Below are positions 27,265 to 39,008 of a DNA stretch of 64,000 nt, piece after piece. Source of the DNA: Panaeolus papilionaceus (taxonomy: Eukaryota > Basidiomycota > Agaricomycetes > Agaricales); the NCBI GenBank assembly GCA_015501605.1, contig JADNRZ010000002.1:310001-374000 (forward strand). Reading direction: 5' to 3'. The notes beneath the pieces were generated by a model. It was not told the DNA's origin and did no database searches. It was given only the letters and a program-made list of their open reading frames with translations. The translations under genes were made by a program, and so were the position numbers. The number at the start of each line of letters is the position of its first letter. Positions within the stretch are counted from its first letter, which is position 1.

Positions 27265-28374
27265 ATGTCTTCCACTTCAATTCTTAGAAATGGTCTCGCC
27301 TCCCCAGCTCGCAGCATGATGACCCAGGCAGGCTCAGCGCGCGCTGTCCTCAAGCGCCCCGGAGCTCTTGCACTGCCTCAAACGCCTCCAGCAGCTGCTT
27401 GCTTTTCCCTTCACTACTCTCCTTTGAAGTCTCCCCACGTGCACTTCCCACCTTCCCCTGGCCAAATGGTTGCCACCTTCACCGCCCACTCCGCAGCGTC
27501 GTATGACCGCGCGCCCATCTCCATCTCCCCCAACCCTCTGGAAATGCCGGGTAGGGGTGAGCGCGTCTGGTCCCCATCCACTGACAGCTTCCGGCTTGCA
27601 GCAGTGCCTCGTGCCTTCCGCACTTTGGCCTTCCAGGATTCACCTGTGATGTCGGAGTTTGAGGACCCTCGGTCTCCCAAGATCCAACCTGCAGCAACCA
27701 AAGCGAACAACGTCCGATTTGGTCAGCTTTCCAAACCTGCAGCTCACGCTCCTCGTGATGCCAGCAGGTCGTTGACAACTTATCCCAGGTCGCCCTACCC
27801 ATCAGCGCCTCTGAATGAACAGGATTCGGATTCGGCACAGGATTGGCCAAGTGATCGGGCTGCCTCCTTACAGACGATGGGCAAGAGGAACAAGAACGGT
27901 CTTTCAATTGGTGGTGCCGCCGTTTTCGCGTCAGCAGATCCGGTACAGTCGCCTCAAGTGACTTCCATTAAACGCACCAAGAAGCCGGCCCCGTTGCCAC
28001 TCGAGTCATCCGAGACTGACAAGCTCAACCAAGCATTCTGGAACTCAGTATGTTTGGATTCAGCAAACCAAGTCATGGTCACCGCTCTCGAGTACCCAGA
28101 GTCCGCTGTAGAATTCCAGGAGAAGCAGGAGATGGTTGACCAGACAGCAGGCACGGCATCGATCATGTACGCCGATGCAAGCGGAGCGCTTTGGTCACCA
28201 GCAGTTCCCCGCCCGGGAGTCGCCCTAAATCGCATCAGAGATTCGTTGATGAGCCCTGCCATTAATAAGCCGATGAGGGCTGTGGTAAGGAGAGAGGTTA
28301 CTGCGCCCTCGCCTAACGACCCCTTCGCCGCCTTCCCATCTTTCGCGGCTGTCTTGCAAATGAACGCAGCTTAA
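27265..28374 (+). CDS. Agaricomycete HVHFPP/YDRAP-motif protein, copy 1 (unknown function)
   Basis: Single exon, 369 aa, no signal peptide or membrane segment. The only clearly structured part is a block at about residues 52-95: SPHVHFPPSP, then AHSAASYDRAPISIS and MPGRGERVW. The same block recurs in the neighbouring gene at 30048, although the rest of the two proteins differs. The remainder is rich in Ser, Pro and Ala, and probably disordered. The spacing HVHFPP-x(n)-HSA-YDRAP-NP-GRGER looks like a short linear binding module. I recall this motif block as recurrent in mushroom genomes without a known role. The start is the first ATG after a candidate 5'-leader intron. Function is not assigned. 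Confidence 0.75.
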   Translation: MSSTSILRNGLASPARSMMTQAGSARAVLKRPGALALPQTPPAAACFSLHYSPLKSPHVHFPPSPGQMVATFTAHSAASYDRAPISISPNPLEMPGRGERVWSPSTDSFRLAAVPRAFRTLAFQDSPVMSEFEDPRSPKIQPAATKANNVRFGQLSKPAAHAPRDASRSLTTYPRSPYPSAPLNEQDSDSAQDWPSDRAASLQTMGKRNKNGLSIGGAAVFASADPVQSPQVTSIKRTKKPAPLPLESSETDKLNQAFWNSVCLDSANQVMVTALEYPESAVEFQEKQEMVDQTAGTASIMYADASGALWSPAVPRPGVALNRIRDSLMSPAINKPMRAVVRREVTAPSPNDPFAAFPSFAAVLQMNAA

Positions 28375-30047
28375 TGGTCTGATAGGTTTACAGAGGAGTT
28401 TAGGAGTAAAATAGGTGCATCATCTTCGATACGAATGTTGTTTGCTGAGAAAGAGAATTTGTGTTGATGATGATTCATTGGATACTTACATCGCTCATGG
28501 TGTTGTTTAACTCACATCATGAGCAGATTGTCGGAGAATATTGTTTATCTTTGATCTTTATAAGGGACATAAACGTTCACTTGAATGAACATGATGTACA
28601 TACTTTATGATAATGGTAATGCTCCACTGCAAGGTATAATTTCCGAGGTGACATCCACGGTGGTGGTGCTCGATGTTGAGTTCAGTCGTCAATATTAAGT
28701 ACTCACCAGGCCATCGCGTCCTTGTAATCGCGTCATTCAAACTGCCACTTGAGAGCTCACAATGACGTCGTATGGTCTCGTGCCAGTGAGTGTATAACGA
28801 TGCAGTGCTTATTTGCAACACAGCAGAGTTAAAGAGTTTCTAAAATTAAGCCAAGAACGGCTTGGGGATGGGGTCAAATGGCTTCTAACCGACCTCGATT
28901 GTCATCCGAGGCCACACATTGCACCAGCGCTCAAACTTTGTTGTAGTCCGCTGGGTTATGGGCATCCGTTCCTCGGATCTTGACTCTCAGACTTACATCC
29001 ACAAGCATTTTTTAAAGAAACAAAATCCATCCTTTCGTGAAGCAGGGCTTGGGCAGCATCCGGATCTTCACGAAATATCACCAAGTGCCAGACAATTAAA
29101 CTTGAACTTGTCTATCAGCACTATCGAGTGGATGCCTCGTCCTTATTGTTCACGTTGTTGACGACGAACTCTCTCTATTCCTTATCTCGAGAGGGACATT
29201 TGTATTGTGCAACAATGATATCATTGGCGTTGTTGCCAAGTCAATATACCTGCCTATAATTGAACAGGGGCTGATCGAACAGCTGATCCGGTCCACTTCG
29301 AAAAGTTTTCATCATCAGTGGCTTGCCAGTTTGCTTTACATACCATGGGTATGACAATTTGCCTCTTTGTTATCTTTTCAGATTCCTCTTATGATGTGGA
29401 GAGCTGCCGATTCCAGGCTCCGCTGTCCCGATGGTTCATTTTTGAGACGGCACTTAAAAAGATTATCTGAAAAATAATTGATGCATTCTTCCTTCTATCC
29501 ATTCATCAGCGTTTCTGAAGTCTGACTGCTTGAGCACTACTCAAAACGTGCGCTTCTGCGTATCTCTGACAGAGGATTACCTATCCCCTGTTGGTCCCCG
29601 ACATAATCGTACAAAGCCAGCCACGTTCTTAAAGGGACGACCGGGTGTTGCCAAATACTGATTCATTTCAATTTGGTTCGCTATAAACCACAGCTGTGGC
29701 ACGGCCACGGTGTTCAAATATAAGCGAAAGGCTTTTGGTGGGTTTCCGTGCCACCTCTTCCCTTGCCTTGTGTTCTAATCATTTTACCTGCTCGTCTTGG
29801 GTTTATTTTACAGCATCTGCCTCCTGTTGCGTCCATTTATTGTCTGGGGCTGGGATATAACACCCTGACTGATTGTGGCTTGCGGGTCAAGTCGGTGTAG
29901 CAGCTGTGACCTTCCCTAGATCTTGGACGTCTCCCATCCCTCCCTGGTGGCGAGTCGTACCACATACCATTTATACCCCCGACTAAGGTCCAGCTCTGCA
30001 CCCTTCTTGCTTCTTGCCAATAACCTACTGCTCGTCTATTCGTCTTA
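28375..30047. other. Intergenic region between the two HVHFPP-motif genes
   Basis: No open frame here shows gene-like content. The right end (about 29690-30047), with ATATAAGCG near 29719 and pyrimidine-rich patches, is the likely promoter and leader of the gene at 30048. Confidence 0.55.
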
Positions 30048-31031
30048 ATGCCTGCTCCACGGCCTATTCTCAAGCTTTCAGAGCCAGACCCCACCTATGT
30101 TGCAGCGTCAGCCCTTCCCTTCACCGAGTCCCGTGGTTTCGACACCCCTCATGTGCACTTTCCCCCAACACCAATCATGACCTCAACTGCCACAACGCAT
30201 TCAGCTTCCATATACGACAGGGCGCCGATCGTCGTCAGTCAAAATGTTTGCGAGCTCCCAGAACGCGGTGAACGGTCATTCATTCCGGACCTTAACGTGA
30301 GCTCTTCAAAGAGGCCCAGCTGTAAACGCAGCAACACAGGTTATTTTCATCCCAGTGCTAGGGGTTCTGAGGATTCGTTTTCATCGGAGGATGTGGTATT
30401 ATCGTCGTCTCCCGCCCTAATATCTCCCAGAGGACTCAATGACTTTTATAACTACCACACGCAACTGCAGCAAGGTCTCAACCCCATGCACCACCGACCA
30501 CCACCACTCGTCCTCGACCACGGATCGGATGCGGAATCCCCGTTGTCGTCTTCTATCTCCCACATCTCGATCCGACATTATAGCGCGTGTTCCGTCCCCA
30601 CGTCACGAAGCGTCAGCCCCACTCACACCCTCTCCGGATCTGCCTCGTCCTTCGTTTCATGTCCTCCTTCACCAAGTATGACGTCGGACAAGGCACTCAG
30701 TGCCAGGATGGTTGGGCTAAGCTTGGGTATCACTTCCAACACCTCGGCTACTTCTACTATGACGGCAATGACTGCGACGACGTTAATGACGACAGAGCCG
30801 CGACTTAAATCACGGGGCAAAGACCGTTCTCGGGAACGGGAACGGGACCGCGATCGACAAGACAAGCGAGAACGGTTCAGCGGAGAGGATGGCGATTCAT
30901 GGTCAAAAGATTACTCGGAGGATTTCTCACCACGGACTAGTACCAGTAAGTCCAGACGCAGGCGTCTGAGTGTTTGTAGTGCCAGTAGTTTCCAGGAACC
31001 CGTACTTGAGGGATGTCTTGGTGGCTTTTAG
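30048..31031 (+). CDS. Agaricomycete HVHFPP/YDRAP-motif protein, copy 2 (unknown function)
   Basis: Single exon, 327 aa. It starts MPAPRPILKLSEPDP and has, at about residues 32-77, the block HVHFPPTPIMTSTATTHSA, then YDRAPIVVSQN and ELPERGER, which aligns with copy 1 upstream. Downstream it is Ser-rich, then has a Thr/Met-rich stretch and a highly charged segment of alternating Arg, Asp and Glu near 30820-30880, and ends in basic KSRRRRL. Same orientation as copy 1 and about 1.7 kb away, so a local duplication with rapid divergence outside the block is likely. No enzymatic motif is visible. A role as a disordered adaptor or regulatory protein is only a guess. Confidence 0.75.
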   Translation: MPAPRPILKLSEPDPTYVAASALPFTESRGFDTPHVHFPPTPIMTSTATTHSASIYDRAPIVVSQNVCELPERGERSFIPDLNVSSSKRPSCKRSNTGYFHPSARGSEDSFSSEDVVLSSSPALISPRGLNDFYNYHTQLQQGLNPMHHRPPPLVLDHGSDAESPLSSSISHISIRHYSACSVPTSRSVSPTHTLSGSASSFVSCPPSPSMTSDKALSARMVGLSLGITSNTSATSTMTAMTATTLMTTEPRLKSRGKDRSRERERDRDRQDKRERFSGEDGDSWSKDYSEDFSPRTSTSKSRRRRLSVCSASSFQEPVLEGCLGGF

Positions 31032-33126
31032 AGCTTGTCAAATTGGATCATATATATTTTGACTAGATTTTCCAGTCATTATAGCGTGAACAATTTTGAT
31101 GCTCTACTATATACCCCTTCATGAACTTGAATGTTTGTTAACGAGCTTGTACGAAATAAATGATTTTATGGTGTCAAGAACGACGACAGGTTCTACATGG
31201 CTTGTTCTGGCAGGCAAATCGTCCAATGCTTCGATTTTAGCTTGCTGATCATCATGTTCTTAAGATCTCAAGGATTGACAGTCTTCGACTTCTAATTAAA
31301 CTTTTCCCTGTCATTCCAGGCTTCTGTGATTCTGATCACGTTTGGCGCCCATAGAACGCAGCACTCATGTTTCCAACCAGAGACTGTGATCACGTTCGAC
31401 CTTTTCATCGAATTGGAGGTGAAGGTCACTGAAAGCACCACTTCCTAATCCTATGACGTGTTAATATGCATTGGACTCGCAGCCTCGAGCTCTGTTCAAG
31501 CGTATTCTGGAAGGAACCCGATTCCCTTTCCACGGAGATGAAAGTGGACCTTTGTGAAGACATGAGCACACGACCGAGTGCAACCAGTGGGAGAAAAACA
31601 GCATGTGTTCTCAGCTTCATACGAGGCATGCTGAAAAGGCCTTTTACCTAAATGATAGCATGTCGAATTAAGTGCAGGCGAGATGCTGAGATGACCCAGA
31701 GGTGACCCGTCTACTAAAGTAATCGTCCAACATATAAGGATGTATGAATGCAGCTCTCCCAAAGCAGAGGAAATCATACTTAGTACATTTGCATAAATCA
31801 ATCCATCTAATATAATGTTCAAGCCGGCTTGTTATCATAATTTGAGCAAAGGATTGTTGAGGATTGTTGACGTACTTAAACTTTAAAAAATTCTGCTCAT
31901 TCGAAGGTTTCGCATTTGTTTTCTCTCCTTTATGCGCCATTTAAATCGGACTTGAAAACTTGAACGACTTAATCAGGTGGTTGACACCTTTCACCGACCT
32001 TCAAGTTGTTCTGCTGTTGCCGTTCACATAACGAGTCGCCATGAGGTGATAACGATAAGCATGTGCTTGTGGTATTAATGCCTCAGGAATGACATCTGCT
32101 CATCAACCAAGAGCAGCTCAGCCTTTGTAAGCAGGTGGAAGGTTAGCAGCTGTCCCAAAGCACCTAGGGATTCCTTATCTTCATGCACTCTTGCCTACCC
32201 CTGGTTTTCCAGTCCTTGCCCAAAGTTGTTCTTCACCTTTCAGGAGAGCTATTGTAGCTCATTCCACTTGTGTTACCCGTGCAGTTTGTGAGATATACTT
32301 ATACTGGCGCCTAACCATACTGTGGGTCATCAACCCGGTGTGGTGCGCTTCAATCTTTTTATCTTCTTCAACCCATTCAATTCATTATGCTAGGGTGTGA
32401 AGCATTCCTCGCTCCCATACCATGTGCTCCAAACATGTGTACCCAAACCACAAGAACAAGACTGAAAGTAGACTTAGACCCACAATACTACCAGATAGGT
32501 GCGCTAAGATTGTTAATCGGCGCGTGATAAGTATGAAACACCTGTGCATACAGCAACACGTCTCGTTTCGTCTTCCCTGGCCATTTAACAATTCATCTCT
32601 GAGTTCCTTGATGATTCAGGCCTACACTGATCAGTGTGTTGTCAACACATCGCTTCAACGAACTCCTCAACCTGTTTTAGTCTGGAAAAACCTCGTATTC
32701 GCGTTTCACGTCTCTGTTCCCATCTATGCCGAAACTGGTCCAACAGAGAGACTAAAGGCGTCTTGGATACAAGAAATCAAACTCTGCAGGTTGTCTGGAG
32801 GGGGTTACTCAATGACTGCACAAGATATCTAACTGGACGGATTCGAAGCCTTGACGAGAGGGTACACATGCAACCAACCGTTATCAATGAGTGTTGTGGG
32901 GTATTGAGCGTCTTATCCTGTCTTATCTGGTAAAGCTTCCATAAAATTCATATGGACATCATTTCGGTGCTTTGACTACCACTCTAACAATCACTAAACG
33001 ATGTCTTGGCGCTTAACGGCATCGTGAAGCACTAAAGCGATGGGAGCCGAGGAGACAATTTCATGAATTGGTGTTGTTCCATAAATATGTCGGCCTAGTA
33101 GCTCCTTCGCCCTATTCTTCCCCGCC
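31032..33126. other. Intergenic region before the first LVIVD-like gene
   Basis: No gene is recognised. A tandem 10-nt repeat (GGATTGTTGA, twice) sits at 31851-31870. The right end holds the promoter of the gene at 33127. Confidence 0.55.
33081..33087 (+). promoter_or_regulatory. TATA-like element of the 33127 gene
   Basis: ATAAATA lies 40 bases before the ATG. The tandem copy at 35819 has the same word (35752-35758) 61 bases before its ATG, so the element was conserved or duplicated with the gene. Confidence 0.45.
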
Positions 33127-34739
33127 ATGAAGCTTTCCTTGTCCGTCGTCGCTCTCTCTGTTTCTGTTGCTCTTGCTGCTGAGCGCCCCGTCGATGCTGT
33201 CGCAGCCCAGCGCTATGATTCAGGCGATGTCATGGCGAAGATGATGGCGAAAAAGGAAGCCACCTGGAACCGCTTTAGAGGACTTGGTTTCTTCAAACAC
33301 GGTCGTTACCGCACTACGAACACGTACTCCGCCTGCAACCAGGACTTTGTTACACTCAAAACCAAGTCGTATTCGGAAAAGTTCGCGTGCAAGAATTTGG
33401 ACGTTACAGGTCACTTGGTTCACGGAGACTTGGGCTCGACAGATGAGAGTGGTGAAGTTGGTACGTAACTTCTGTTAACCTGATCATTATGTTTCGTGTT
33501 CAATGATTCTATAGGCAGCTCCCTTTGGGGCTATACCGTCGATGGACGCGAATTCATCGCCATTGGTCAGACCGATGGAACTGCCTTCGCCGAGGTTGTG
33601 GGCAAGGGTTGGTGGAACTATGTTCCTTTCATTGGAAAGGCAGCAGGTACCCTCGATTACATCGGTCGTCTTCCTCAATACAGCACACCCAGCTTGTGGC
33701 GCGAGATTCGTGACTACAAGGGCCGTTATGCGATTATCGGTTCCGAGGCTGTTGAGCATGGTATCCAGATCTTCGACATTCGCAAGGTATGCTCAAATTG
33801 ACATCGTCAGCATTTATCATGCTCACGACGTTTCCGCAGCTTCTCGAAGTTCGTCCTTCATGGAACCCGCTCTCTACGAAGACCAAGGTCTTCGATATTC
33901 ATGCCGACTCTTCTCACTTCGCAGACCTTCCTCTCGGTCGATCCCACAACGTTGTCTCTGCAGAGGCTTCCAATCACATCGTCGCAGTCGGTGCCGCACC
34001 TCGCAACGATGTTTGCCGCAGTGGTCTCATCTTCATCGACCTTGCTGACATCAACAACCCCAAGCGAACAGGTTGTGCTGCTGGTGATGGCTACGTCCAC
34101 GACGCTCAATGTCTGATCTATCACGGTCCCGACAAGAAATACGAAGGCACTGAGATCTGCTACGGATACAACGAAGACTCATTGACCATTTACAATGTCA
34201 CTGATAAGACAACCACCAACATCATCTCCAGGACCTCGTACGATGGTGTTGCCTACGCTCACCAAGGCTGGGTCCTTGATCCCAACGACCAGTCTTTCCT
34301 TCTCATGGACGACGAGTTCGACGAAGTTGACCGCTTGGGCGCTGCCGCCGACCAACGTGCAACCACCCTCATTTGGGACATTCACTCACTTGAGGGCCCC
34401 AAGCTTACGGGCACCTACAAGAGCTCCGTCATCTCTATCGACCACAACCAATACGTCAAGAACATGTTCTCATACCAGGCTAACTACGGTGCTGGTGTTC
34501 GCATTCTCGATGTCAGCACCATTCCCAGCAATCCCACTGGTGCTGGCGTTTCGGAGGTGGCATTCATCGATATCTTCCCCGAAGATGACGATATTACTGC
34601 TGACCCTGACTTCATGGGTACCTGGCACACCTACCCCTTCTTCCAGAGTGGCCACATAGTTCTCAATACCTTCGATCGTGGCGTTTTTGTAGTGAAACGA
34701 AGCGCGAAACTCACAGGGAAAGTTCGTGCGGAATTCTAA
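33127..34739 (+). CDS. Secreted LVIVD/choice-of-anchor-B-like protein, copy 1
   Basis: Three exons, 33127-33460, 33515-33786 and 33840-34739, give 501 aa. An N-terminal signal peptide (MKLSLSVVALSVSVALA) is followed by ERPVDAVAAQ. Exon 1 ends with a Cys-containing region (YSACNQDF, FACKNLD) and DLGSTD. Exon 2 reads SSLWGYTVDGREFIAIGQ, RLPQYS and WREIRDYKGRYAIIGSEA, then GIQIFDIRK. Exon 3 holds more repeats of this kind (GRSHNVVSAEASNHIVAVGA, HDAQCLIYHGPDKKYEG, HQGWVLDPN, THPF-like C-terminus). Short strand-rich repeats ending in hydrophobic-D are typical of LVIVD repeat proteins, which form a beta-propeller. The protein is likely extracellular; its ligand is unknown. It is duplicated 1.1 kb downstream. 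Confidence 0.85.
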
Positions 34740-35818
34740 GGACTATTTCATTTGGCAAACTCGATGCCCACATTATAAATTACCTACAATCCTTGTAATT
34801 ATTACATTATATATTACTGAATACAGCCATTCCTTCAAGTTTCTACGGTTTCCGTTTTCTGTGTAACTCAGGATCAGATGAAAGCATAGGGTAATTCCGC
34901 GCTTCCATGCAAGCTGATCACGATAGCTAAAATAGCCAGGCATTGCAAGGTCCTTCCAATGTCCATGGCTTCGTATGCCAAAGAATTAACTTGGGAAATT
35001 TACTACAAGAAGCATCAGAATGAGTACCTCCTGAACGATGTAGACTGTTGAAAGAAGCACGAAGCTCCGTTTACTCTTTCGTAGGGCTCTGGCGTTCCAG
35101 CTCATATTCAAACTTTCGATGCACCGACCACATTGATAGTTTTGAATTCTATCGACAGGTTATAGTTTCAATACAGTCCATATTTACAAATCTATTCAAA
35201 GCAGATAACTTACGACCTCACCCATTTCCTCATCCGATAGCGTCGGTGGAGTCAGATACTAGCCGCGCAATTGGCGCAATCGAGAGCCAAGCTCCTACAC
35301 GTGATATACACCGCGCGTAAACTGCCCGAATCGCGCTCAGGTTTGTTTCCTACCACCATGCTGTTACTGTCTATACCGCTGCTTGGCATCGAATTCGAAG
35401 CCACGAAGTCAACGTTGACGATAAACGTCGTATGGCGAGTGGACGATTGCGCGATACACTGATGTTAGCGTTTTCTGAGCCGACTTTGTAATGCTATTCA
35501 CCACCTTGACTTGTCAATCATGTTCGTGGTTTTTTGGCATATGCTCGGAGCGCTCCTGGTGGCTCATGGTTCTCACTATCTCTGACCATGTGCTTTCTAT
35601 GCTCCGTAGTTCCCAATAACTCCTCATTAGACCCCGGATTTCAGTATGTGCACGGAGCCTTGGTTTGTCAAGAATTATATGAGGATACCTGGCATTCATA
35701 CGCAATTTAATCGACAACACATGCTTGAAAAAACGTCACTTCAGAGGGAGCATAAATAGCTCTTGGTGAAGAGGCATTTTCCCTAGTGCTCTTCCTCTGT
35801 TCTGCACCTCAGCTCGCG
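34740..35818. other. Spacer between the tandem LVIVD-like genes
   Basis: It holds the 3' flank of copy 1 and the promoter of copy 2, including ATAAATA at 35752-35758. No other gene is recognised. Confidence 0.6.
35752..35758 (+). promoter_or_regulatory. TATA-like element of the 35819 gene
   Basis: ATAAATA sits 61 bases before the ATG at 35819, matching the element before copy 1. Confidence 0.45.
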
Positions 35819-37463
35819 ATGAAGCTCTCATTATCCGTCGTTGTTCTCTCCGTGTCCGTTGCCCTCGCTCGCGAGAGGCCTGTCGACCCCATGAAGCATC
35901 GCAAATATGCCTCTGGAGAGGTCATGGACAGGATCATGGCCCAAAAGGAAGCCACCTGGGAGAAGTACAGACAGCTCGGATTCTTCAGCGGCAAGAAGTA
36001 CGGCAGCAGCAACAAGTTCTCCGCCTGCAAGGATGGATACATCTCCGTCAGCTTCAACAACACCTCCGAGAAGTACCAGTGCAACAACCTCGATCTCACT
36101 GGCCACCTGACGCATCAGGATCTCGGTTCTACTGACAAAAACTACAAGATTGGTTCGTTCTTTACCTAACCTCTCTGTGGAGATTATCTGACCAAACTTA
36201 CAGGAAGTTCTGTCTGGGGTTTCACCATCGATGGCCGTGAATTTGCTGCTGTCGCTCAGCAAGACGGTGCTGCCTTTGTTGAGGTTGTCGGAAAGGGTTG
36301 GTGGAACTGGGTTCCCTTCATTGGAAAGACTGAAGGTTCTCTCGATTACCTCGGTCGTCTTCCCCAGTACAGCATCCCCAGTTTGTGGCGCGAAATTCGC
36401 GACTACAAAGGTCGCTATGCCATCATTGGCTCCGAAGCTGTAGGACACGGAATCCAAATATTTGACATGCGCAAAGTCAGTACTGAGTACAGTTCCCGCA
36501 ACAGAATCTGTCCACGAGAAGACGAAGCTGACGCGTCCTTTTCATTCTCTTTTTCTTTGATAGCTTCTCGAAGTTCGTCCCTCGTGGAACCCTCTTTCGA
36601 CCAAGACCAAGATTTTCGACATCCACACCGATTCCTATCACTTTGCGGATCTTCCAGTTGGCCGCTCCCACAATGTCGTCTCTGCTGAAGCTTCCAACCA
36701 CATCATCGCCGTTGGAGCTCAACCCCGCACAGACGCCTGCCGCAGTGGTCTCATCTTCATCGACGTTTCCGACATCGCCAACCCTAAGAGGACTGGCTGC
36801 GCTGCAGATGATGGCTACGTCCACGATGCTCAGTGCTTGATCTACCACGGCCCCGACAAGAAGTACGAAGGCACCGAGATTTGCTACGGTTACAACGAAG
36901 ATTCCTTGACCATCTACAACGTCACCGACAAGACAACTACTAACATTATCTCCACCACTTCCTACGACGGCGCCACTTACACCCACCAGGGCTGGGTTCT
37001 CGACCCCAACAACCAGGAATTCTTGCTCATGGACGACGAACTCGATGAGGTTGATAGCGAGGGTGCTGCAGCTGACCAACGCGCCACGACCTTCATCTGG
37101 AACATCACATCCCTCGAAAACCCCATCCTCTCTGGTACCTACAAGAGCGACATCGTCGCCATCGACCACAACCAATACGTCAAGAATTTTTTCGCCTACC
37201 AGTCTCAATACGGTTCCGGCTTGCGCATCCTCGATGTCTCATCTATTCCCTCTGACCCTACTGGCTCTGGTGTCCACGAAGTCGCTTTCGTTGATATCTT
37301 CCCCGACGACGATGACAAGACCTCCAACCCCGAGTTCATGGGCACATGGCACAACTACCCCTACTTCCCCAGCGGTCATATTATCCTTAACACCTATGAC
37401 CGTGGCGCATACGTGGTGAAGAGGAGCAAGAAAATCACTGGCAACCTTAGAGGAGGCTTCTGA
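35819..37463 (+). CDS. Secreted LVIVD/choice-of-anchor-B-like protein, copy 2
   Basis: Exons 35819-36152, 36204-36475 and 36564-37463 have exactly the lengths of copy 1 (334, 272 and 900 nt), giving 501 aa. The signal peptide MKLSLSVVVLSVSVALA is nearly the same, followed by RERPVDPM. The same landmarks follow: SACKDGY, DLGSTD, GSSVWGFTIDGREFAAVAQ, RLPQYS, WREIRDYKGRYAIIGSEA, HDAQCLIYHGPDKKYEG and an ending like GGF. Several Asn-x-Ser/Thr sites (e.g. NNTSEK, YNVTDK) fit a secreted glycoprotein. The in-frame extension upstream of the ATG lacks another ATG. Intron 2 (88 nt) is longer than in copy 1 (53 nt). Identical exon structure and adjacency show tandem duplication; the copies may be differently expressed. 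Function unknown. Confidence 0.85.
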
Positions 37464-37817
37464 GCAACCTCAACCTAGATTGTTTAGAAAGTAAATTTTG
37501 TATCGAGTAGCAACATTGTAAATGCATTTTTATTTGCTATCCAATTTATACCAAGACCAAGCTACCTGAGTGATGGGTTCGTATCCACAAAATAATGGAA
37601 CACGACGTCGTATATCCATGAACTAGTACTGGCTCTACTGTCCAATCTTGGTGAACATGCCTGGAGCTGCAATTTCCCTTCTCCGACTATGACATCGTCC
37701 AGGAGAACCAAAGGCGCGTACTTTCGTCTAAATGGCACCATTACGACAGAGCTGCACCCTCTTCTTGCTTCCTTGCGTAACAAAACAATTCGTTACAGGT
37801 ATTCTTTACCAAATATA
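37464..37817. other. Short convergent intergenic region
   Basis: This 354-base spacer separates the 3' ends of the LVIVD-like copy 2 (+) and the CstF-like gene (-). No gene is seen. Confidence 0.65.
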
Positions 37818-38744
37818 CTATACTGCCGGTGTAGGTATACCCAACGTGGTTCTCTGAAGTAAACGATATTAGAAAGATATAGAGGGCTGCGGTAAAGAGA
37901 ACAACGTACAATTTGCACGTATGTTGATCGTTCCGCTGGGGGTAGAGCGTGAATCTGTTCTGGCGTCATTGAAATTACACGCATGATCAGAGCCTATAAC
38001 ATCTCGTCAATAATTTCTCCTGGCAATAAAAATAAAATTAATGTACCTTCTGGTCATCCGGAATGTTAGCCAAAGCTTCTGGCAATCCTGCTGGTGTCGG
38101 CGGCATAGCAGTCTGTGACTGCGATGGCTGGCCACCATAAGCAACCTGTGGTGGATAACCATGTCCATGGTGACCATATGCAGCTTGTGGAGGAGGGTAT
38201 GAAGGGTATCCCTGCGACTGAGGCTGGCCATACGGCGCACCATAGCCCACTGGTGGCGTAGGCGCATGGTGTGGAGGTTGCCCGCCATTGGGGTAGGGTG
38301 GGTAGGGTGGCGTCGATGTATGTATTGGAGGTGTTGCATTCCTGTACTGGGCTTGCATATGAGGTGGTATAGGAGTAGGGGCTATTGGAGGTTTGGGCAC
38401 TGGCGGTGCAACACCGCTCGCTGCCATGCCTGCTCCATTAGTTGTATTGAATTCTGCTAGCGTTTTCTGGCCGTTCATACATCGATTGAGGACGTGAACA
38501 TACTCTGAAATAAGTAGTACACCTACCTGGAAGACCTGAATGTCTACAGCATTCATTTGGACCATAAGAGTGATCAAGGCATAGGCAATAGCGGGTTGAT
38601 TGTTCAGAATGTCGCGTGCGGCTCCTGGCGTTGTTTTCTGGAATAAATTAGCTCGCCCTCTAATTAATAATAAAAATTTTGAAGTACCTTGAGGGTAAGT
38701 AAAAGCTCCAGTAGCTGCTCAGTCGCAAGGTTGGGGTTCGACAT
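37818..38744 (-). CDS. CstF-64-type hinge and C-terminal domain protein lacking an RRM
   Basis: Five exons on the minus strand: 38744-38688, 38637-38527, 38466-38047, 37993-37910, 37853-37818 (235 aa). The N-terminus (MSNPNLATEQLLELLLTLK, TTPGAARDIL, PAIAYALITLMVQMNAVD) resembles the CSTF2 hinge. A Pro/Gly/Tyr-rich linker follows. The C-terminus (PEALANIPDDQKALIMRVIS, MTPEQIHALPPAERSTYVQI, RTTLGIPTPAV) is the CSTF_C three-helix domain that binds Pcf11-type partners. Usual CstF-64/Rna15 proteins start with an RRM; this one has none, and no upstream exon with RNP motifs is visible. It likely works in mRNA 3'-end cleavage or termination. Intron 2 (38467-38526, 60 nt) is in frame and stop-free, so its splicing is inferred from its GT-AG ends and from the family. 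Confidence 0.8.
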
Positions 38745-39008
38745 GTGGTGGAATGAGGACAAGCTGCGAGCGCCAAACAAAGCGATCAGAGGCTAATTTG
38801 ATGATTACAACTTGACCACGGCCTTTTGTCTTCTGTTCTCATGATACATGATACACTCTCCACGATACAGGCAATAAAATGGTGCAAGCCCTTGCTTTTA
38901 CACATCTAAAGGACCATTTTCTTGAAAGATACTATCGCTTCCTCAAATAAACACGGAATTTAAGTAAAACAATGAGCGTTTTAACTTTGACCCCTTCTAT
39001 CTCCTAAC

